Origin: DAINPP01 sp036743375 | GTDB lineage: Bacteria; Thermotogota; Thermotogae; MWEM01 | Reading direction: 5' to 3' | Length of the DNA: 64,000 bases | Assembly: GCA_036743375.1 (NCBI GenBank) | Contig: DAINPP010000009.1 | Coordinates: 1 to 64,000, forward strand | In this document: positions 51,645 to 61,396 of the stretch, piece after piece | Layout: the number at the start of each line of letters is the position of its first letter | Numbering within the stretch: position 1 is the stretch's first letter | The notes under the pieces: model-generated | What the model saw: the letters and a program-made list of their open reading frames with translations, nothing else | The model's database searches: none | Told to the model about the DNA's origin: nothing | Translations under genes and position numbers: made by a program

Positions 51645-52874
51645 ATGATAGAAAAAATGAACGGTAAAGTGATGATTGAATCGGTCGATCTCTTTGAATT
51701 GGCTGAAAAATACGGGACGCCTCTGTATTGTTACAGTAAGCAGGCGATTAAGGACCGGATCAAGATGATTTATCATACCATGGAAGAAATCGCAGATTTC
51801 CACCTTGGATTTGCCTTAAAGGCAAACAACAATATCCATCTGATCAACCTCCTTGTAAAAAATGGATGTATGATAGATATAGTCAATCACAACGAATATA
51901 TTCTTGCCCGTGAAGGGGGGACACCTGCGGATAAGATCGTCGTCAACGGGAATGGGGCGAGTAGAGAATTTCTCGAAACAATGATAGCGGAAGGTGTTTA
52001 TTCGATCAATATCGATTCATACGAAGAATATAAGATCGTCAGAAATATCGTGGAGAAGCTGGATGACAAGGAAAGGCTCCCCAATTTTATGCTCCGGGTC
52101 AACCCGGATGTCAATCCGAATACACATCCGTACATCTCCACAGGACTTAAGGAAAATAAATTCGGTATCCAGATGGATGTGGCGAGAAAGATCCTATCAA
52201 CGGATAAGGGACTGATAACCGGGCTGCATACCCATATCGGTTCAAACATATTCGACATCAGTCCGTTTAAAGAGGCCTTTGCAAAATTACTTGAACTGAA
52301 GAAAGATTTCTCGCAGTTGAAGGCGGTAAATATCGGAGGCGGCTGGGGTATCGACTATCACAAAGAAGGAACGGATTTCGATACGGAAACCTTCAGAAAG
52401 GAGATCGTTCCCCTCCTCAAGGAAATGGATTGCAGGATCATGATGGAAATTGGCCGCTTTATCATGGGACCTTCCGGCATCCTTCTTTCAAAGGTGCTTT
52501 ACAAGAAGGAAACCGAATTCAAAACATTCGTCGTATGTGACGCAAACATGGCTAATATGATCAGGCCCGCCCTTTATGACGCCTATCATCATATACAGCC
52601 CCTTCATACAAAACCGGTTGAAGAAAAGATAACGGCTGATGTAGTTGGCGGTCTCTGTGAAACGGGAGACCGGCTGGCAAAAAACAGGGAGATAGAGGAT
52701 GTCAGCAAGGGTGATCTCATCGCCATACACGATGCCGGTGCCTACGGTTATTCTATGGCTTCAAACTACAACGCGGAATCAAAACCGGCTGAAGTCCTCA
52801 TCTATAAAGATTCTCACAGATTGATCAGAAAACGCGAAACGGTTCAGGATCTACTTAAAAAAATGAAGATATGA
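51645..52874 (+). CDS. lysA: Diaminopimelate decarboxylase
   Basis: 409 residues, fold-type III PLP enzyme; last step of lysine synthesis. The PLP lysine is in FALKANNN (about 60), GLHTHIGSNI and NIGGGWGI bind cofactor, and the C-terminal barrel has VVGGLCETGDRLA with the active-site Cys and DAGAYGYSMASNYN. The usual EPGR motif reads EIGRF, a conservative departure. Alternative family members such as carboxynorspermidine decarboxylase are less likely given GLCETGD and the length. ATG with AAGAAGTGAT upstream. Monocistronic by spacing. Confidence 0.9.
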   Translation: MIEKMNGKVMIESVDLFELAEKYGTPLYCYSKQAIKDRIKMIYHTMEEIADFHLGFALKANNNIHLINLLVKNGCMIDIVNHNEYILAREGGTPADKIVVNGNGASREFLETMIAEGVYSINIDSYEEYKIVRNIVEKLDDKERLPNFMLRVNPDVNPNTHPYISTGLKENKFGIQMDVARKILSTDKGLITGLHTHIGSNIFDISPFKEAFAKLLELKKDFSQLKAVNIGGGWGIDYHKEGTDFDTETFRKEIVPLLKEMDCRIMMEIGRFIMGPSGILLSKVLYKKETEFKTFVVCDANMANMIRPALYDAYHHIQPLHTKPVEEKITADVVGGLCETGDRLAKNREIEDVSKGDLIAIHDAGAYGYSMASNYNAESKPAEVLIYKDSHRLIRKRETVQDLLKKMKI

Positions 52875-52968
52875 TGTATAATCGTACGTCGATCAATTCA
52901 TTTTAAGTTCATCTGTTTGGAGTTTCATCTAATACCCGGAGACCCTCTTCATTAAGTCAGGTGGTTTT

Positions 52969-55365
52969 TTGAACGAGTCTGATAGGTTTGATTTTGAGAT
53001 TGTCGATGCATCTTCAATGGCTTTTGTTCACAAAAAAATACTATACGATGACTCTGGATTTGTCAGAGATTTCCTTATTGTCCACGTAAACAGGGCGTTT
53101 GAATTGTTGCTTGGCGTAAGTGCGAATGATCTGTGCGCTACTGAAGAGAGTAATTTTTTCGGTTATGCCAAGGAAAATTATCAAAGGCTGCTGAAGGATT
53201 ACTCTCTTCAGTTCGAAGAGAAAAGGCCTTTCTTCATAGATATCTACTCACCAAAGTTTCACAAGTGGATGCGAATTTATTATGAACACGTCAGAAATGA
53301 TTATTATATCTCCTGGGTTCTCGATGTCAATGCGGAAAAAATATTGATGCAGACCTCCAATGAGATGTTTCAATCCGGGATGATACAGCCTAAAACCATC
53401 GCCGAAAGAGCCTGCAGAATATCCGAAACCCCCTTTGTGTTCTTCTGTCAATTCAGGGATAATGAAGCTCACCCGTATGATCATGAAACTTATACCGAAA
53501 GGATGGAACTCAACGACTTTTCAGAAAACATCGCCAGATATTTCACAGAAATCTCAAAACGGGATCTGATGAATTCTTTTACAAAAGCCGATCTTTCCCC
53601 CATAGGCAATTCTACCCTGAACATCTCATCGCCCGAAGATTATCTTTGTACAATTCATCTGTTGATCCGTGAAAACAAGTTAAAGGGTCTTTTCCTCTTC
53701 CTGTATCAAAAGGGGGTTGAAATCAGGAATATCCCCTTTCTTCTGACTTTCACGGAACAAGTCAGCATGCTGATGCACGGCAATGAATTAGTAGAAAGGC
53801 GAATGACCGCGGAAAAGTCACTAAAACAGAAGGAAAAAAATTATCGGATCATGACGGAGAACGCCACAGACGGTGTCGCGGTGATTCAACAAAAGAAGCT
53901 GAAATATATCTCACCTTCCTATAGAAAGATGCTATTACTTGGTGAGGAGGAGGAATTGAATTCTGTTGATGATGTATTCGTAAACGTTCCAGAAGAATAT
54001 CGCCAGCAAATAAAACAGAATTTCAGAAGGGTCAGCGAGAATGTGGATGAAGTCTTAACGCAAAGGTACCCCGTTGTCAAGAAAGATGGGACAAAAACGT
54101 GGCTCGAAGACAACATGAGGCTTCTTATCGAAGAGGAGGGAGCCTTCGAGACGATTTATCTGAACGGCAGAGATGTGACAAAACAGGTCCAGTACGAAAA
54201 TGAGCTGGTGGAGACTAAAAAGAGGATCGAAAAGGCCAATTCCGTCAAGACCGAATTTATGATGAACATGAGTCATGAACTCAGGACGCCCCTTAATGGA
54301 ATACTCGGCTTTTCATCTTTATTAAAGGGAACCGACCTCGATAATGAACAACTGGAATACATCAGCAACATCGAAGTATCCGGCCGGCGTCTCCTCGGAA
54401 TCGTAAACGATATCCTTGATTTCACCAAAATACAGACTTATAAGATGAAGATCACACATGAGCCGGTGATGATCAGAGAAATGTTAGGGAGTTTGATCAA
54501 TATGATCTCCAGAACAGCGGAAGACAAGAACATAGAAACCCTTCTTGAATTCGACGACAATATTCCGGAAAAGGTGTGCGTTGATAAAATAAAACTGTCA
54601 CAGATCCTGTCAAACCTGTTGATGAACGCACTGAAATTTACCGAGAAGGGAAAAATCATCCTCAAGGCCGTTCTGTTCACAAGAAATCATTCCAAAGCGA
54701 TCATCAGATTCTCCGTTTCAGATACCGGGATTGGTATTGATCCCTCGGTGAAAAAATTAATCTTCGAATCATTCACTCAGGCCGATTCCTCGTTAAGCAG
54801 ACAGTATGGGGGAACAGGACTTGGTCTGAGTATATCTAACGGGATTTTAAACCTGATGGACAGCCGGTTGAATTTGACCAGTGAATCGGGTAAGGGTAGC
54901 GAATTCAGTTTCATTCTGACACTCGAGATCTGTGATGAAAAAAACGAACCTGTGGATTCCGAAAAACAACAGAAAGAAACGGTTAATCCGGATTATAAAC
55001 AATTAAAGATTCTTATTGTGGAAGACAATCAAATCAATTTGAAACTCAACGAAACAATCGTCAGAAGACACTATCCCTACGCAAAGATATTCGAGGCCAT
55101 GAATGGCAAGGAAGCCATCGAAAATCACATGAAAAATCATGCGGATCTCATCCTGATGGATGTGAGAATGCCTGAAATGAACGGACTTGAGTCCACAAGG
55201 ATCATCCGTAAAAATCTGAAGGATAACGATGTCATCATTATCGGCCTTTCAGCTGAAGCGCATAAAGACAAGATATACGAGGGAATTGCATCCGGGATGG
55301 ACGACTATATCACGAAACCGGTAATCCCCAATGAACTGATAAAAATAATCAACAAATACATTTGA
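52969..55365 (+). CDS. Hybrid sensor histidine kinase with receiver
   Basis: 798 residues, no membrane helix. In order: lineage-specific N-terminal PAS-like module (1-120, with KFHKWMRIYYEHV and LDVNAEKILMQTS), a GAF-like region (about 130-270), a PAS domain (about 285-405, NYRIMTENATDGVAVIQ), the phosphoacceptor (SHELRTPLNG, His436), ATPase (NLLMNALKFTE, DTGIGI, GGTGLGLSI) and a receiver (LIVEDNQIN; phospho-Asp731 in LILMDVRMPEM). The TTG start is preceded by AGGTGG. Paralogous to the kinases at 1-1761 and 55386. No output domain, so an Hpt protein or separate regulator must follow. Confidence 0.92.
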   Translation: MNESDRFDFEIVDASSMAFVHKKILYDDSGFVRDFLIVHVNRAFELLLGVSANDLCATEESNFFGYAKENYQRLLKDYSLQFEEKRPFFIDIYSPKFHKWMRIYYEHVRNDYYISWVLDVNAEKILMQTSNEMFQSGMIQPKTIAERACRISETPFVFFCQFRDNEAHPYDHETYTERMELNDFSENIARYFTEISKRDLMNSFTKADLSPIGNSTLNISSPEDYLCTIHLLIRENKLKGLFLFLYQKGVEIRNIPFLLTFTEQVSMLMHGNELVERRMTAEKSLKQKEKNYRIMTENATDGVAVIQQKKLKYISPSYRKMLLLGEEEELNSVDDVFVNVPEEYRQQIKQNFRRVSENVDEVLTQRYPVVKKDGTKTWLEDNMRLLIEEEGAFETIYLNGRDVTKQVQYENELVETKKRIEKANSVKTEFMMNMSHELRTPLNGILGFSSLLKGTDLDNEQLEYISNIEVSGRRLLGIVNDILDFTKIQTYKMKITHEPVMIREMLGSLINMISRTAEDKNIETLLEFDDNIPEKVCVDKIKLSQILSNLLMNALKFTEKGKIILKAVLFTRNHSKAIIRFSVSDTGIGIDPSVKKLIFESFTQADSSLSRQYGGTGLGLSISNGILNLMDSRLNLTSESGKGSEFSFILTLEICDEKNEPVDSEKQQKETVNPDYKQLKILIVEDNQINLKLNETIVRRHYPYAKIFEAMNGKEAIENHMKNHADLILMDVRMPEMNGLESTRIIRKNLKDNDVIIIGLSAEAHKDKIYEGIASGMDDYITKPVIPNELIKIINKYI

Positions 55366-55385
55366 TCGTGATAAAGTGAGGGAAT

Positions 55386-58300
55386 ATGGAAAGAAAATTT
55401 AAAAACAGCATAGAAAATTCTCCAATTGCCTTTGCCTACGGGTTGATAACTTTCGATGAAAGAGATTGTGTCGAAGATTTCTCCGTTTTATATGTCAACA
55501 AATACTTTGAAAAAACTACCGGCTTGAGAAAGGAACTGATACTGAACAGAAACTTCTCCGATTTTTTTGAAAGACAAGGCAAAAAGAGAATTGCCTGGAT
55601 GAAGAGAATTTTTTCAGATGCCTTAAAATCTGAATATCTCGAAGAAACGATCTATTCCCATACCCTGAAAAGCTGGTTTCAGATAAAAATAGAATACGAC
55701 ACCTCTTTTCCAAATCACTTTAAATGCTGGATAACAGATATAACGGCAGAAAAAATACTGTTGAAGACTTCCGAAGAAATCCTGAACTCAAAAAATATCA
55801 CTTATCAAACGATCATCAACAGGGCCTTGAAAATAGGGAACGCAAAATATGCCTTTCTCGCTTCCTTGAATATGGAAAAGGATACCTTTACCATCCTGTC
55901 AAATGCATCAAAGACCAACAGAGCCATTCAACCAATCTTCCACCGACATCACCCCGCCGGAACCACCTGGGGACTTGGAAAGGCTTTTGGGGAAGACTTA
56001 AGACACAATGTAAACATCATGACAGACCCCATGCTGTTTTTCACTGATGATTCCCAGAATTCCTTTATGAATGACTTAAAACCGTTGATCAAACCTGAGG
56101 AGACCCTCCTGATAAAAATAGGAAAAAAGGGAAAGATAATGGCCTTTCTCGCATTGTTTCCAGACGAAAACTTCCGGCAGGCGGACAGAAATATACTGAA
56201 GACGTACGCCAAGCAACTCTCCGTAATCTTTCATAACAAAGAAAATGAGCTGAGGGAAAAAAAGAGAATCGAACAGTTGAACATGTATGAGTCCATCATC
56301 TCGACGGTTTCCGATCCGATGTCCGTTATCGATTGTGACTACAGATACCTCATCATCAACAACGCCTATACCAGATTTCATAACAGACCGCGTGAGGCAA
56401 TCATAGGCCGAAGTATCAGCGAATTTTACAAGCACAACAATGATTTTGAAGAGATTATAAAACCCAGACTTGACGAATGTCTTCGGGGGAAGACCGTAAA
56501 ATACAAGCATTGGCTGGAAAATCAGAACGGTGAGAAGAACTTTTTTGAGATTTGCTATTATCCGAGGTATTCGAACTCCGGAGAGATAATTGGTTGTGTC
56601 ATCCAGGGAAAAGATCTGACCGAAGAAATCTCCCTGAGAAAAAAGCTTTCCAACGTTATTGAGGGGACCGATGCCGGAACATGGGAAAGGGATCTTCTGA
56701 CAGGGGAGGCCTTTCTCAATGAAAGATGGGCCAATATGCTCGGTTATACCCTTAAGGAATTGTTTCCTTTAAACAATATGACCTGGAAATCCAGAATCCA
56801 TCCGGATGATCTGGAGAAGGTTAATAAAGCGCTGGCTGAACATTATAGAAGACGTATTGATCATTTTGAATGTGAATTCCGTATGAGGCATAAAAACGGA
56901 AGCTGGATCTGGATTCTCTCTAAGGGAAAGGTGTTAGAATGGACTGATGCGGGAAAACCCCTCAAGATGTTTGGTACGCAGGTAGATATCAGTAAGCGGA
57001 AAGAAGCGGAAGAAAAACTGATCGAGAGTAGGAATCTGATGCATTCGATTGTGGATACACTCCCTGGGGATATGACGGTAATAGACGATGAATACCGGAT
57101 TATTGCCTTTAACAAGGATAATTTCAAATTCAGTGTCGTTGGAATAACGGATAAGAATGCCACTTTGGGGAAAAAATGTTATGAAGTATACATGAAGAGA
57201 GATTCTCCCTGTCCCTGGTGCAGGATTTCGGACGCCATGACGTACAAAAAATCGTTCACCGAGATCACCTCTAAAGAGGATCCACGCGAGAAAATCTCCG
57301 GTAAATCGCTGAAATTATTCGTCTCCCCTATCTTTGAAACCGATGGAACCGTGCTGGGTGCCGTTGAATACGCCTTGGATATCACCGATTTAAAAGAGGC
57401 GAAGGAAACCGCGGAAAAGGTCAAAAAACAGAAAGAGGATTTTTTTGCCAATATGAGTCATGATCTCAGAACACCTGTCAACAGCATCATCGGCTATTCC
57501 AAATTGCTGCAGAAAACGCTGTTTGAATCCACACAGAAGAAATACATCAATCATATCATCAACACATCGGATAATCTGCTCCAGATCATCAAAAACATCC
57601 TTGAATATTCTAAGGCGGAAACCGGAAAACTCCGTTTAAACAGGGAAAAAACGGATATATACAAGCTTCTGAACACGGCCTTTGAACTGATTAAACCACT
57701 TTTAAACGAGAAGACCTCTTTTACCCTTTATATCGACAAAAAGATTCCGAGATATCTGAAGACAGATGATAGGAAACTGGAGCATATCATGAACAATCTA
57801 CTGAGCAATGCCGTAAAATTCACTGAAGAAGGGCGAATCACCTTGTCCGCAAAATTATTAAACCGCACCGATACAAAGGCGGAAATCAAGATCTCGGTAA
57901 AAGATACGGGAATTGGTATTGAAGAGAAGGCTCAACAGACGATCACCGGTTCCTTTGATCAGGGAAACAGTTCAATACCTTATAAATACGGTGGGACGGG
58001 ACTTGGTTTATCGGTCGTTTCAAAATTTCTCGAGCTCTTCGACAGTGAACTGACCATAGAAAGTATGCCGGGAAAAGGGAGTAAATTCAGCTTTATTCTC
58101 AACTCCGACTATATCACGGCAAAAGAGGCGGAAAAGGACATCAGGGAATACTCAACCGTGAAAGACCGCTCTTTTAAGGTATTAATCGCTGAAGACAACG
58201 AAATCAACATCATGCTGCTGGAAGCCATGATCAAAAGGGATTTTCAGAATGCAAAGGTGTTGATCGCAAAAAATGGGGAAGAAGCGGTAGAACTCTATAA

Positions 58301-58535
58301 AGAACATGAACCCGGAATCGTCTTTATGGACATCAACATGCCGTTGTTAAGCGGTTACGATGCGACACAGAAGATAAGAAAAACAGCCGGAGCATCAAAA
58401 ATCTCCATCATAGGATTTACCGCGTCATCTATTCCGGAAGTCCTTGAAAAGGCCATAAAAAGTGGAATGAACGAGTGTATCACCAAACCGGTTACGGCGG
58501 AAAAGATTAAGCTTATCATTTCAAACTGTTTATAA
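55386..58535 (+). CDS. Multi-PAS hybrid sensor histidine kinase with receiver
   Basis: 1049 residues. N-terminal module (1-130, SWFQIKIEYD and ITDITAEKILLKTS) homologous to its neighbours, GAF-like region (about 140-285), three PAS domains (about 300-415, 415-535 and 540-670), the third holding DSPCPWCRIS, a CxxC that could bind a metal or sense redox. The phosphoacceptor follows (SHDLRTPVNS, His692), then ATPase (NNLLSNAVKFTEE, DTGIGI, GGTGLGLSV) and receiver (LIAEDNEIN; phospho-Asp982 in IVFMDINMP). It lies 20 bases after the previous kinase and is probably co-transcribed, GAGGGAAT before ATG. Likely cytosolic; input unknown. Confidence 0.93.
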   Translation: MERKFKNSIENSPIAFAYGLITFDERDCVEDFSVLYVNKYFEKTTGLRKELILNRNFSDFFERQGKKRIAWMKRIFSDALKSEYLEETIYSHTLKSWFQIKIEYDTSFPNHFKCWITDITAEKILLKTSEEILNSKNITYQTIINRALKIGNAKYAFLASLNMEKDTFTILSNASKTNRAIQPIFHRHHPAGTTWGLGKAFGEDLRHNVNIMTDPMLFFTDDSQNSFMNDLKPLIKPEETLLIKIGKKGKIMAFLALFPDENFRQADRNILKTYAKQLSVIFHNKENELREKKRIEQLNMYESIISTVSDPMSVIDCDYRYLIINNAYTRFHNRPREAIIGRSISEFYKHNNDFEEIIKPRLDECLRGKTVKYKHWLENQNGEKNFFEICYYPRYSNSGEIIGCVIQGKDLTEEISLRKKLSNVIEGTDAGTWERDLLTGEAFLNERWANMLGYTLKELFPLNNMTWKSRIHPDDLEKVNKALAEHYRRRIDHFECEFRMRHKNGSWIWILSKGKVLEWTDAGKPLKMFGTQVDISKRKEAEEKLIESRNLMHSIVDTLPGDMTVIDDEYRIIAFNKDNFKFSVVGITDKNATLGKKCYEVYMKRDSPCPWCRISDAMTYKKSFTEITSKEDPREKISGKSLKLFVSPIFETDGTVLGAVEYALDITDLKEAKETAEKVKKQKEDFFANMSHDLRTPVNSIIGYSKLLQKTLFESTQKKYINHIINTSDNLLQIIKNILEYSKAETGKLRLNREKTDIYKLLNTAFELIKPLLNEKTSFTLYIDKKIPRYLKTDDRKLEHIMNNLLSNAVKFTEEGRITLSAKLLNRTDTKAEIKISVKDTGIGIEEKAQQTITGSFDQGNSSIPYKYGGTGLGLSVVSKFLELFDSELTIESMPGKGSKFSFILNSDYITAKEAEKDIREYSTVKDRSFKVLIAEDNEINIMLLEAMIKRDFQNAKVLIAKNGEEAVELYKEHEPGIVFMDINMPLLSGYDATQKIRKTAGASKISIIGFTASSIPEVLEKAIKSGMNECITKPVTAEKIKLIISNCL

Positions 58536-58599
58536 CTTTCTATCTGAAATATGTTATGATCTAATAAATTAATAAATAGTACCGGCAGGTGATTGGATA

Positions 58600-59517
58600 A
58601 TGAATAAATTTTTAAAATACGTGGGCTCTCTGTTCGTATTAATACTTCTCGCGGTGTTCTTTTCCGGTTGTGATGGAATGCTGAGAAAAGAGGAATCGTT
58701 TGAATCTTCCTTTCATATAACCAACAATACCGACTATTCCCTATTGGATGTGGATTCACGAAATGGATCAATCGAGGTTATCCCGTGGAACGAAAACTTT
58801 TTTAAGATAGAAGGTAAAAAGTTTATTCAGGGAAGCGGCAACCTGGACGAATTGATAGAAAAAGTACAGATCAGGGAAAAAGAGATCGGATCGGTTATTC
58901 GGATTTATATCGATTTTCCGGAGAGCAATAATTTCCTCAAAAATACCAGCTACGGGGCCAATCTCACGATTAGTGTACCGACTGACATCTTCAGTTCTCT
59001 CGAAAAGATCGATCTAGATTCATCAAATGGCCCTGTTTACCTCTCCAGTTTCACAGGAAGTATAGTGGCGGATACCTCAAACAGTTCGATGAAATTTGAA
59101 GGCTGCACCGGAGACCTCAAGGCAAAAAGTACGAATGGATCTATCTCACTGAATAACGTAAAAGGTCAGATAGATGTGACTACGAGTAACGCCTCCATTC
59201 AGTTGAACGATTGTTTTCTTACCGGTTCATCCAACCACTTCCAAACTACCAATGGATCCATCGACGGGGATTTCACCCCCCCTTTATCCGGTAACACAAC
59301 CTTCAGTACCAGTAACAGCTGGGTCACACTCAGGGTGCCATCTATCTCAAACATCAACTTCTCCGCAAGAACAAGTAACGGCTCCATATCCACTGAAAAT
59401 CTCCTTGTAAAATTGACCCAGGACTCAAAAAACAGTAAAAACGGGATGGTCAACGAAGGTGGGGCAAAGATAGATATCAAATCCTCAAATGGAAACGTAA
59501 AGATCATCGGAGAATAA
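58600..59517 (+). CDS. DUF4097-like beta-repeat lipoprotein
   Basis: 305 residues. Signal peptide with lipobox FSGC (Cys near residue 25), so a lipoprotein of the cell envelope. The rest is a right-handed beta-solenoid-like repeat with recurring (S/T)xNGSI: DSRNGSIEVIP, KSTNGSISLNN, QTTNGSIDGDF, RTSNGSIST, KSSNGNVKI, the DUF4097 pattern. Members of this family have no agreed function; several are linked to envelope-stress systems. It follows the kinase pair by 64 bases and could be part of their transcription unit. ATG after CAGGTGATT. Confidence 0.85.
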   Translation: MNKFLKYVGSLFVLILLAVFFSGCDGMLRKEESFESSFHITNNTDYSLLDVDSRNGSIEVIPWNENFFKIEGKKFIQGSGNLDELIEKVQIREKEIGSVIRIYIDFPESNNFLKNTSYGANLTISVPTDIFSSLEKIDLDSSNGPVYLSSFTGSIVADTSNSSMKFEGCTGDLKAKSTNGSISLNNVKGQIDVTTSNASIQLNDCFLTGSSNHFQTTNGSIDGDFTPPLSGNTTFSTSNSWVTLRVPSISNINFSARTSNGSISTENLLVKLTQDSKNSKNGMVNEGGAKIDIKSSNGNVKIIGE

Positions 59518-59524
59518 AATGGAC

Positions 59525-59551
59525 TAAAGTTTCTAAATACCATTCCGATAA
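59525..59551 (+). promoter_or_regulatory. Sigma-28 (FliA) promoter of the flgMNL operon
   Basis: TAAA (59525-59528), 15-base spacer, TCCGATAA (59544-59551): seven of eight positions of the GCCGATAA box at exact spacing. It starts eight bases after the DUF4097 stop and 61 bases before the flgM start. Confidence 0.8.
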
Positions 59552-59611
59552 CTGGTTGTAACGAATTGAATTTAAAGGGGTTAGGGTAAAGTGATACCCT
59601 GGAGGTGTATT

Positions 59612-59893
59612 ATGATTGATTCTGGTGGGATCAACAGGATAAATCCTGCGGATTATATTAATCAGATAAAGCAGACGAACAAGGTACAAAAACCGGAGAC
59701 TCAAGCGGCGGATGATTCTATCTTCAAGACGGAGAATCTTGAAAAGAGTGCCGGTATCAAATCCATGCTGAAAGAGGCTGAGCGTATTCCTGAAGTCAGG
59801 GAAAAGCTGGTCAACCATTTCCGTGAACTCATCAGAAATGATGCTTACAATACGGATACCGATAAAATTCTGAATAAAATCCTTGGAGAATGA
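59612..59893 (+). CDS. flgM: Anti-sigma-28 factor FlgM
   Basis: 93 residues, small and hydrophilic. N-terminal half disordered (SGGINRINPADYINQ at the start, as in FlgM), C-terminal half forms the sigma-binding helices (EKSAGIKSMLKEAERIPEVREKLVNHFRELI) with the usual VREKLV core. FlgM holds sigma-28 inactive until the hook is complete, then is exported. ATG 59612 follows GGAGGTG; a longer frame upstream has no site. It sits behind a sigma-28 promoter, giving the classic autoregulatory loop, and is 13 bases before flgN. Confidence 0.88.
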   Translation: MIDSGGINRINPADYINQIKQTNKVQKPETQAADDSIFKTENLEKSAGIKSMLKEAERIPEVREKLVNHFRELIRNDAYNTDTDKILNKILGE

Positions 59894-59906
59894 ACGGGGG
59901 ACTAAA

Positions 59907-60395
59907 GTGAAGGAACTTGACGATTTACGAGATCATATTGAAGCCCTTATAGTACTTTTCGATGAGTATAAGGGACTTTTGTCCGAAAAGGAGCAGACAC
60001 TTATCAGCGGAGAATATGATGAACTGAACGAGATAACGCATGAAGAGGAAATAATGGTTATATCCATTGACTCGGCCGAAAGGAAGAGAGATGAGTTATC
60101 GGGATTACTCTGCGATGCTTTGCATATCGACAGAGGTTCCTCAGTTTCAGATATTGCGGAGTCTCTCGGTGAAGAAGAGGGAACGAAGTTTATGCTGGTC
60201 ATCGCAAAACTGCTCGAATGTCTTCAGGAGATCAGTTATCTTCATTATAACATAGAAAGGATGATCACCTTCCAGTTGAAAAATATCAGGTTGCTGACCG
60301 ATACGGCAACCGGTCAGGAAAGGATCAACACATACAACGTCAAAGGAAAATATCAGCAGGACATCCAGAAAAAGATGTTCAACGGTAAAGGATAG
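59907..60395 (+). CDS. flgN: Flagellar export chaperone FlgN
   Basis: 162 residues, almost wholly helical with coiled-coil heptads (DDLRDHIEALIVLFDEYKGLL, EKEQTLISGEYDEL), as in the FlgN family that escorts hook-filament junction proteins to the export gate. GTG 59907 is chosen for GGGGG six bases upstream; an upstream reading would overlap flgM. The gene lies between flgM and flgL, the normal position, but flgK, the usual main client gene, is not present here. Confidence 0.82.
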   Translation: MKELDDLRDHIEALIVLFDEYKGLLSEKEQTLISGEYDELNEITHEEEIMVISIDSAERKRDELSGLLCDALHIDRGSSVSDIAESLGEEEGTKFMLVIAKLLECLQEISYLHYNIERMITFQLKNIRLLTDTATGQERINTYNVKGKYQQDIQKKMFNGKG

Positions 60396-60415
60396 AATCT
60401 GAAGGAGAGTCGCCT

Positions 60416-61309
60416 ATGAGAATAAATCACACGATGCTTCACAACAAGATACTGCAGGATATAACGAACGACTATAAGAAAGTTGCAAGACTTCACGAAG
60501 AGGGGACGACCGGTTTAAAAGTCATCTATCCGTCCGATGATGCGATCGTTGCAACGAGGGCATCCAACGCCAATTCAAGGGTGAGGGAGATGGAGCAGTA
60601 TAAGAGAAACGGCAACACGGTCAGTACTTATCTCGATCTGTACGATAGCGTTACTCAGGAGATGTCATCACTCGCTACGAATATCAGAGAATTGACTGTA
60701 AAAGGGGCTAACGACTCGATGACGCCAACCGACAGGGAAAGCATTGCCCAGGAGATAGACAAGATCAAGGATCATATGATACAGCTTGCCAATACGAACG
60801 TCGGTGGGGAATACATCTTTGCCGGAGCCGATGCCGCAAATCCGCCGGTCGCAGACGACGGGACCATTACGATGGAAACGAAGGCCAATGTCAAACAGAG
60901 CACGAATCTTGGTGGCTATTCGTTCTCCTACGGAGTAACGGTATACGACGAATTTGTCGTCGATGGAAACGAAAGCGTGTTCAACCTGTTAGAAAATATC
61001 TCAGAAAACCTCATGGAGGATAATCCGGAAAGTTATCTGAACGATATAGCGCTTGAAAAACTGGAACGGTTCGAGTACAACCTTCAGCGAATGACCTCTG
61101 AGAATGGATCCTCTCAGAAATTCCTCGAAATGTCCGTCAACCGATTTGAAGAATACACCAATTTCTTGACCGACTACGTTTCAAAGGAACAGGATGCCGA
61201 TTTTCTTGAAACTTATACTAATCTCACAAATCAGCAGACGATCCTTGATGCGGCGTTAAAAACAGGTAGCAGCGTTATGACCAAATCATTGGTAGATTTC
61301 GTTTCATAG
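60416..61309 (+). CDS. flgL: Flagellar hook-filament junction protein FlgL
   Basis: 297 residues. N-terminal flagellin-like D0/D1 helices (MRINHTMLHNKILQDI, then GLKVIYPSDDAIVATRASNANSR with the PSDD motif), a middle with NVGGEYIFAGADA (FlgL FxGt-like segment), and a C-terminal helix (EQDADFLETYTNLTNQQTILDAALKTGSSV). Shorter than flagellin and lacking a variable D2/D3 domain. Exported to the hook tip. ATG follows GAAGGAGA. Last gene of the flgM operon; followed by a 12-base stem terminator. Confidence 0.92.
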   Translation: MRINHTMLHNKILQDITNDYKKVARLHEEGTTGLKVIYPSDDAIVATRASNANSRVREMEQYKRNGNTVSTYLDLYDSVTQEMSSLATNIRELTVKGANDSMTPTDRESIAQEIDKIKDHMIQLANTNVGGEYIFAGADAANPPVADDGTITMETKANVKQSTNLGGYSFSYGVTVYDEFVVDGNESVFNLLENISENLMEDNPESYLNDIALEKLERFEYNLQRMTSENGSSQKFLEMSVNRFEEYTNFLTDYVSKEQDADFLETYTNLTNQQTILDAALKTGSSVMTKSLVDFVS

Positions 61310-61343
61310 TCGGTCGAAATAAAAAATAAAGTATTGCGTAGTG

Positions 61344-61374
61344 CAGGGAAGGTCGGATCAATCGACCTTCCCTG
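61344..61374. terminator. Hairpin terminator after flgL
   Basis: Perfect 12-base stem CAGGGAAGGTCG/CGACCTTCCCTG with a seven-base loop, between convergent flgL and the small exported gene. The following tract TGTTGTTG is only moderately U-rich. Confidence 0.7.
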
Positions 61375-61396
61375 TGTTGTTGCTGCCCTATCAGCT

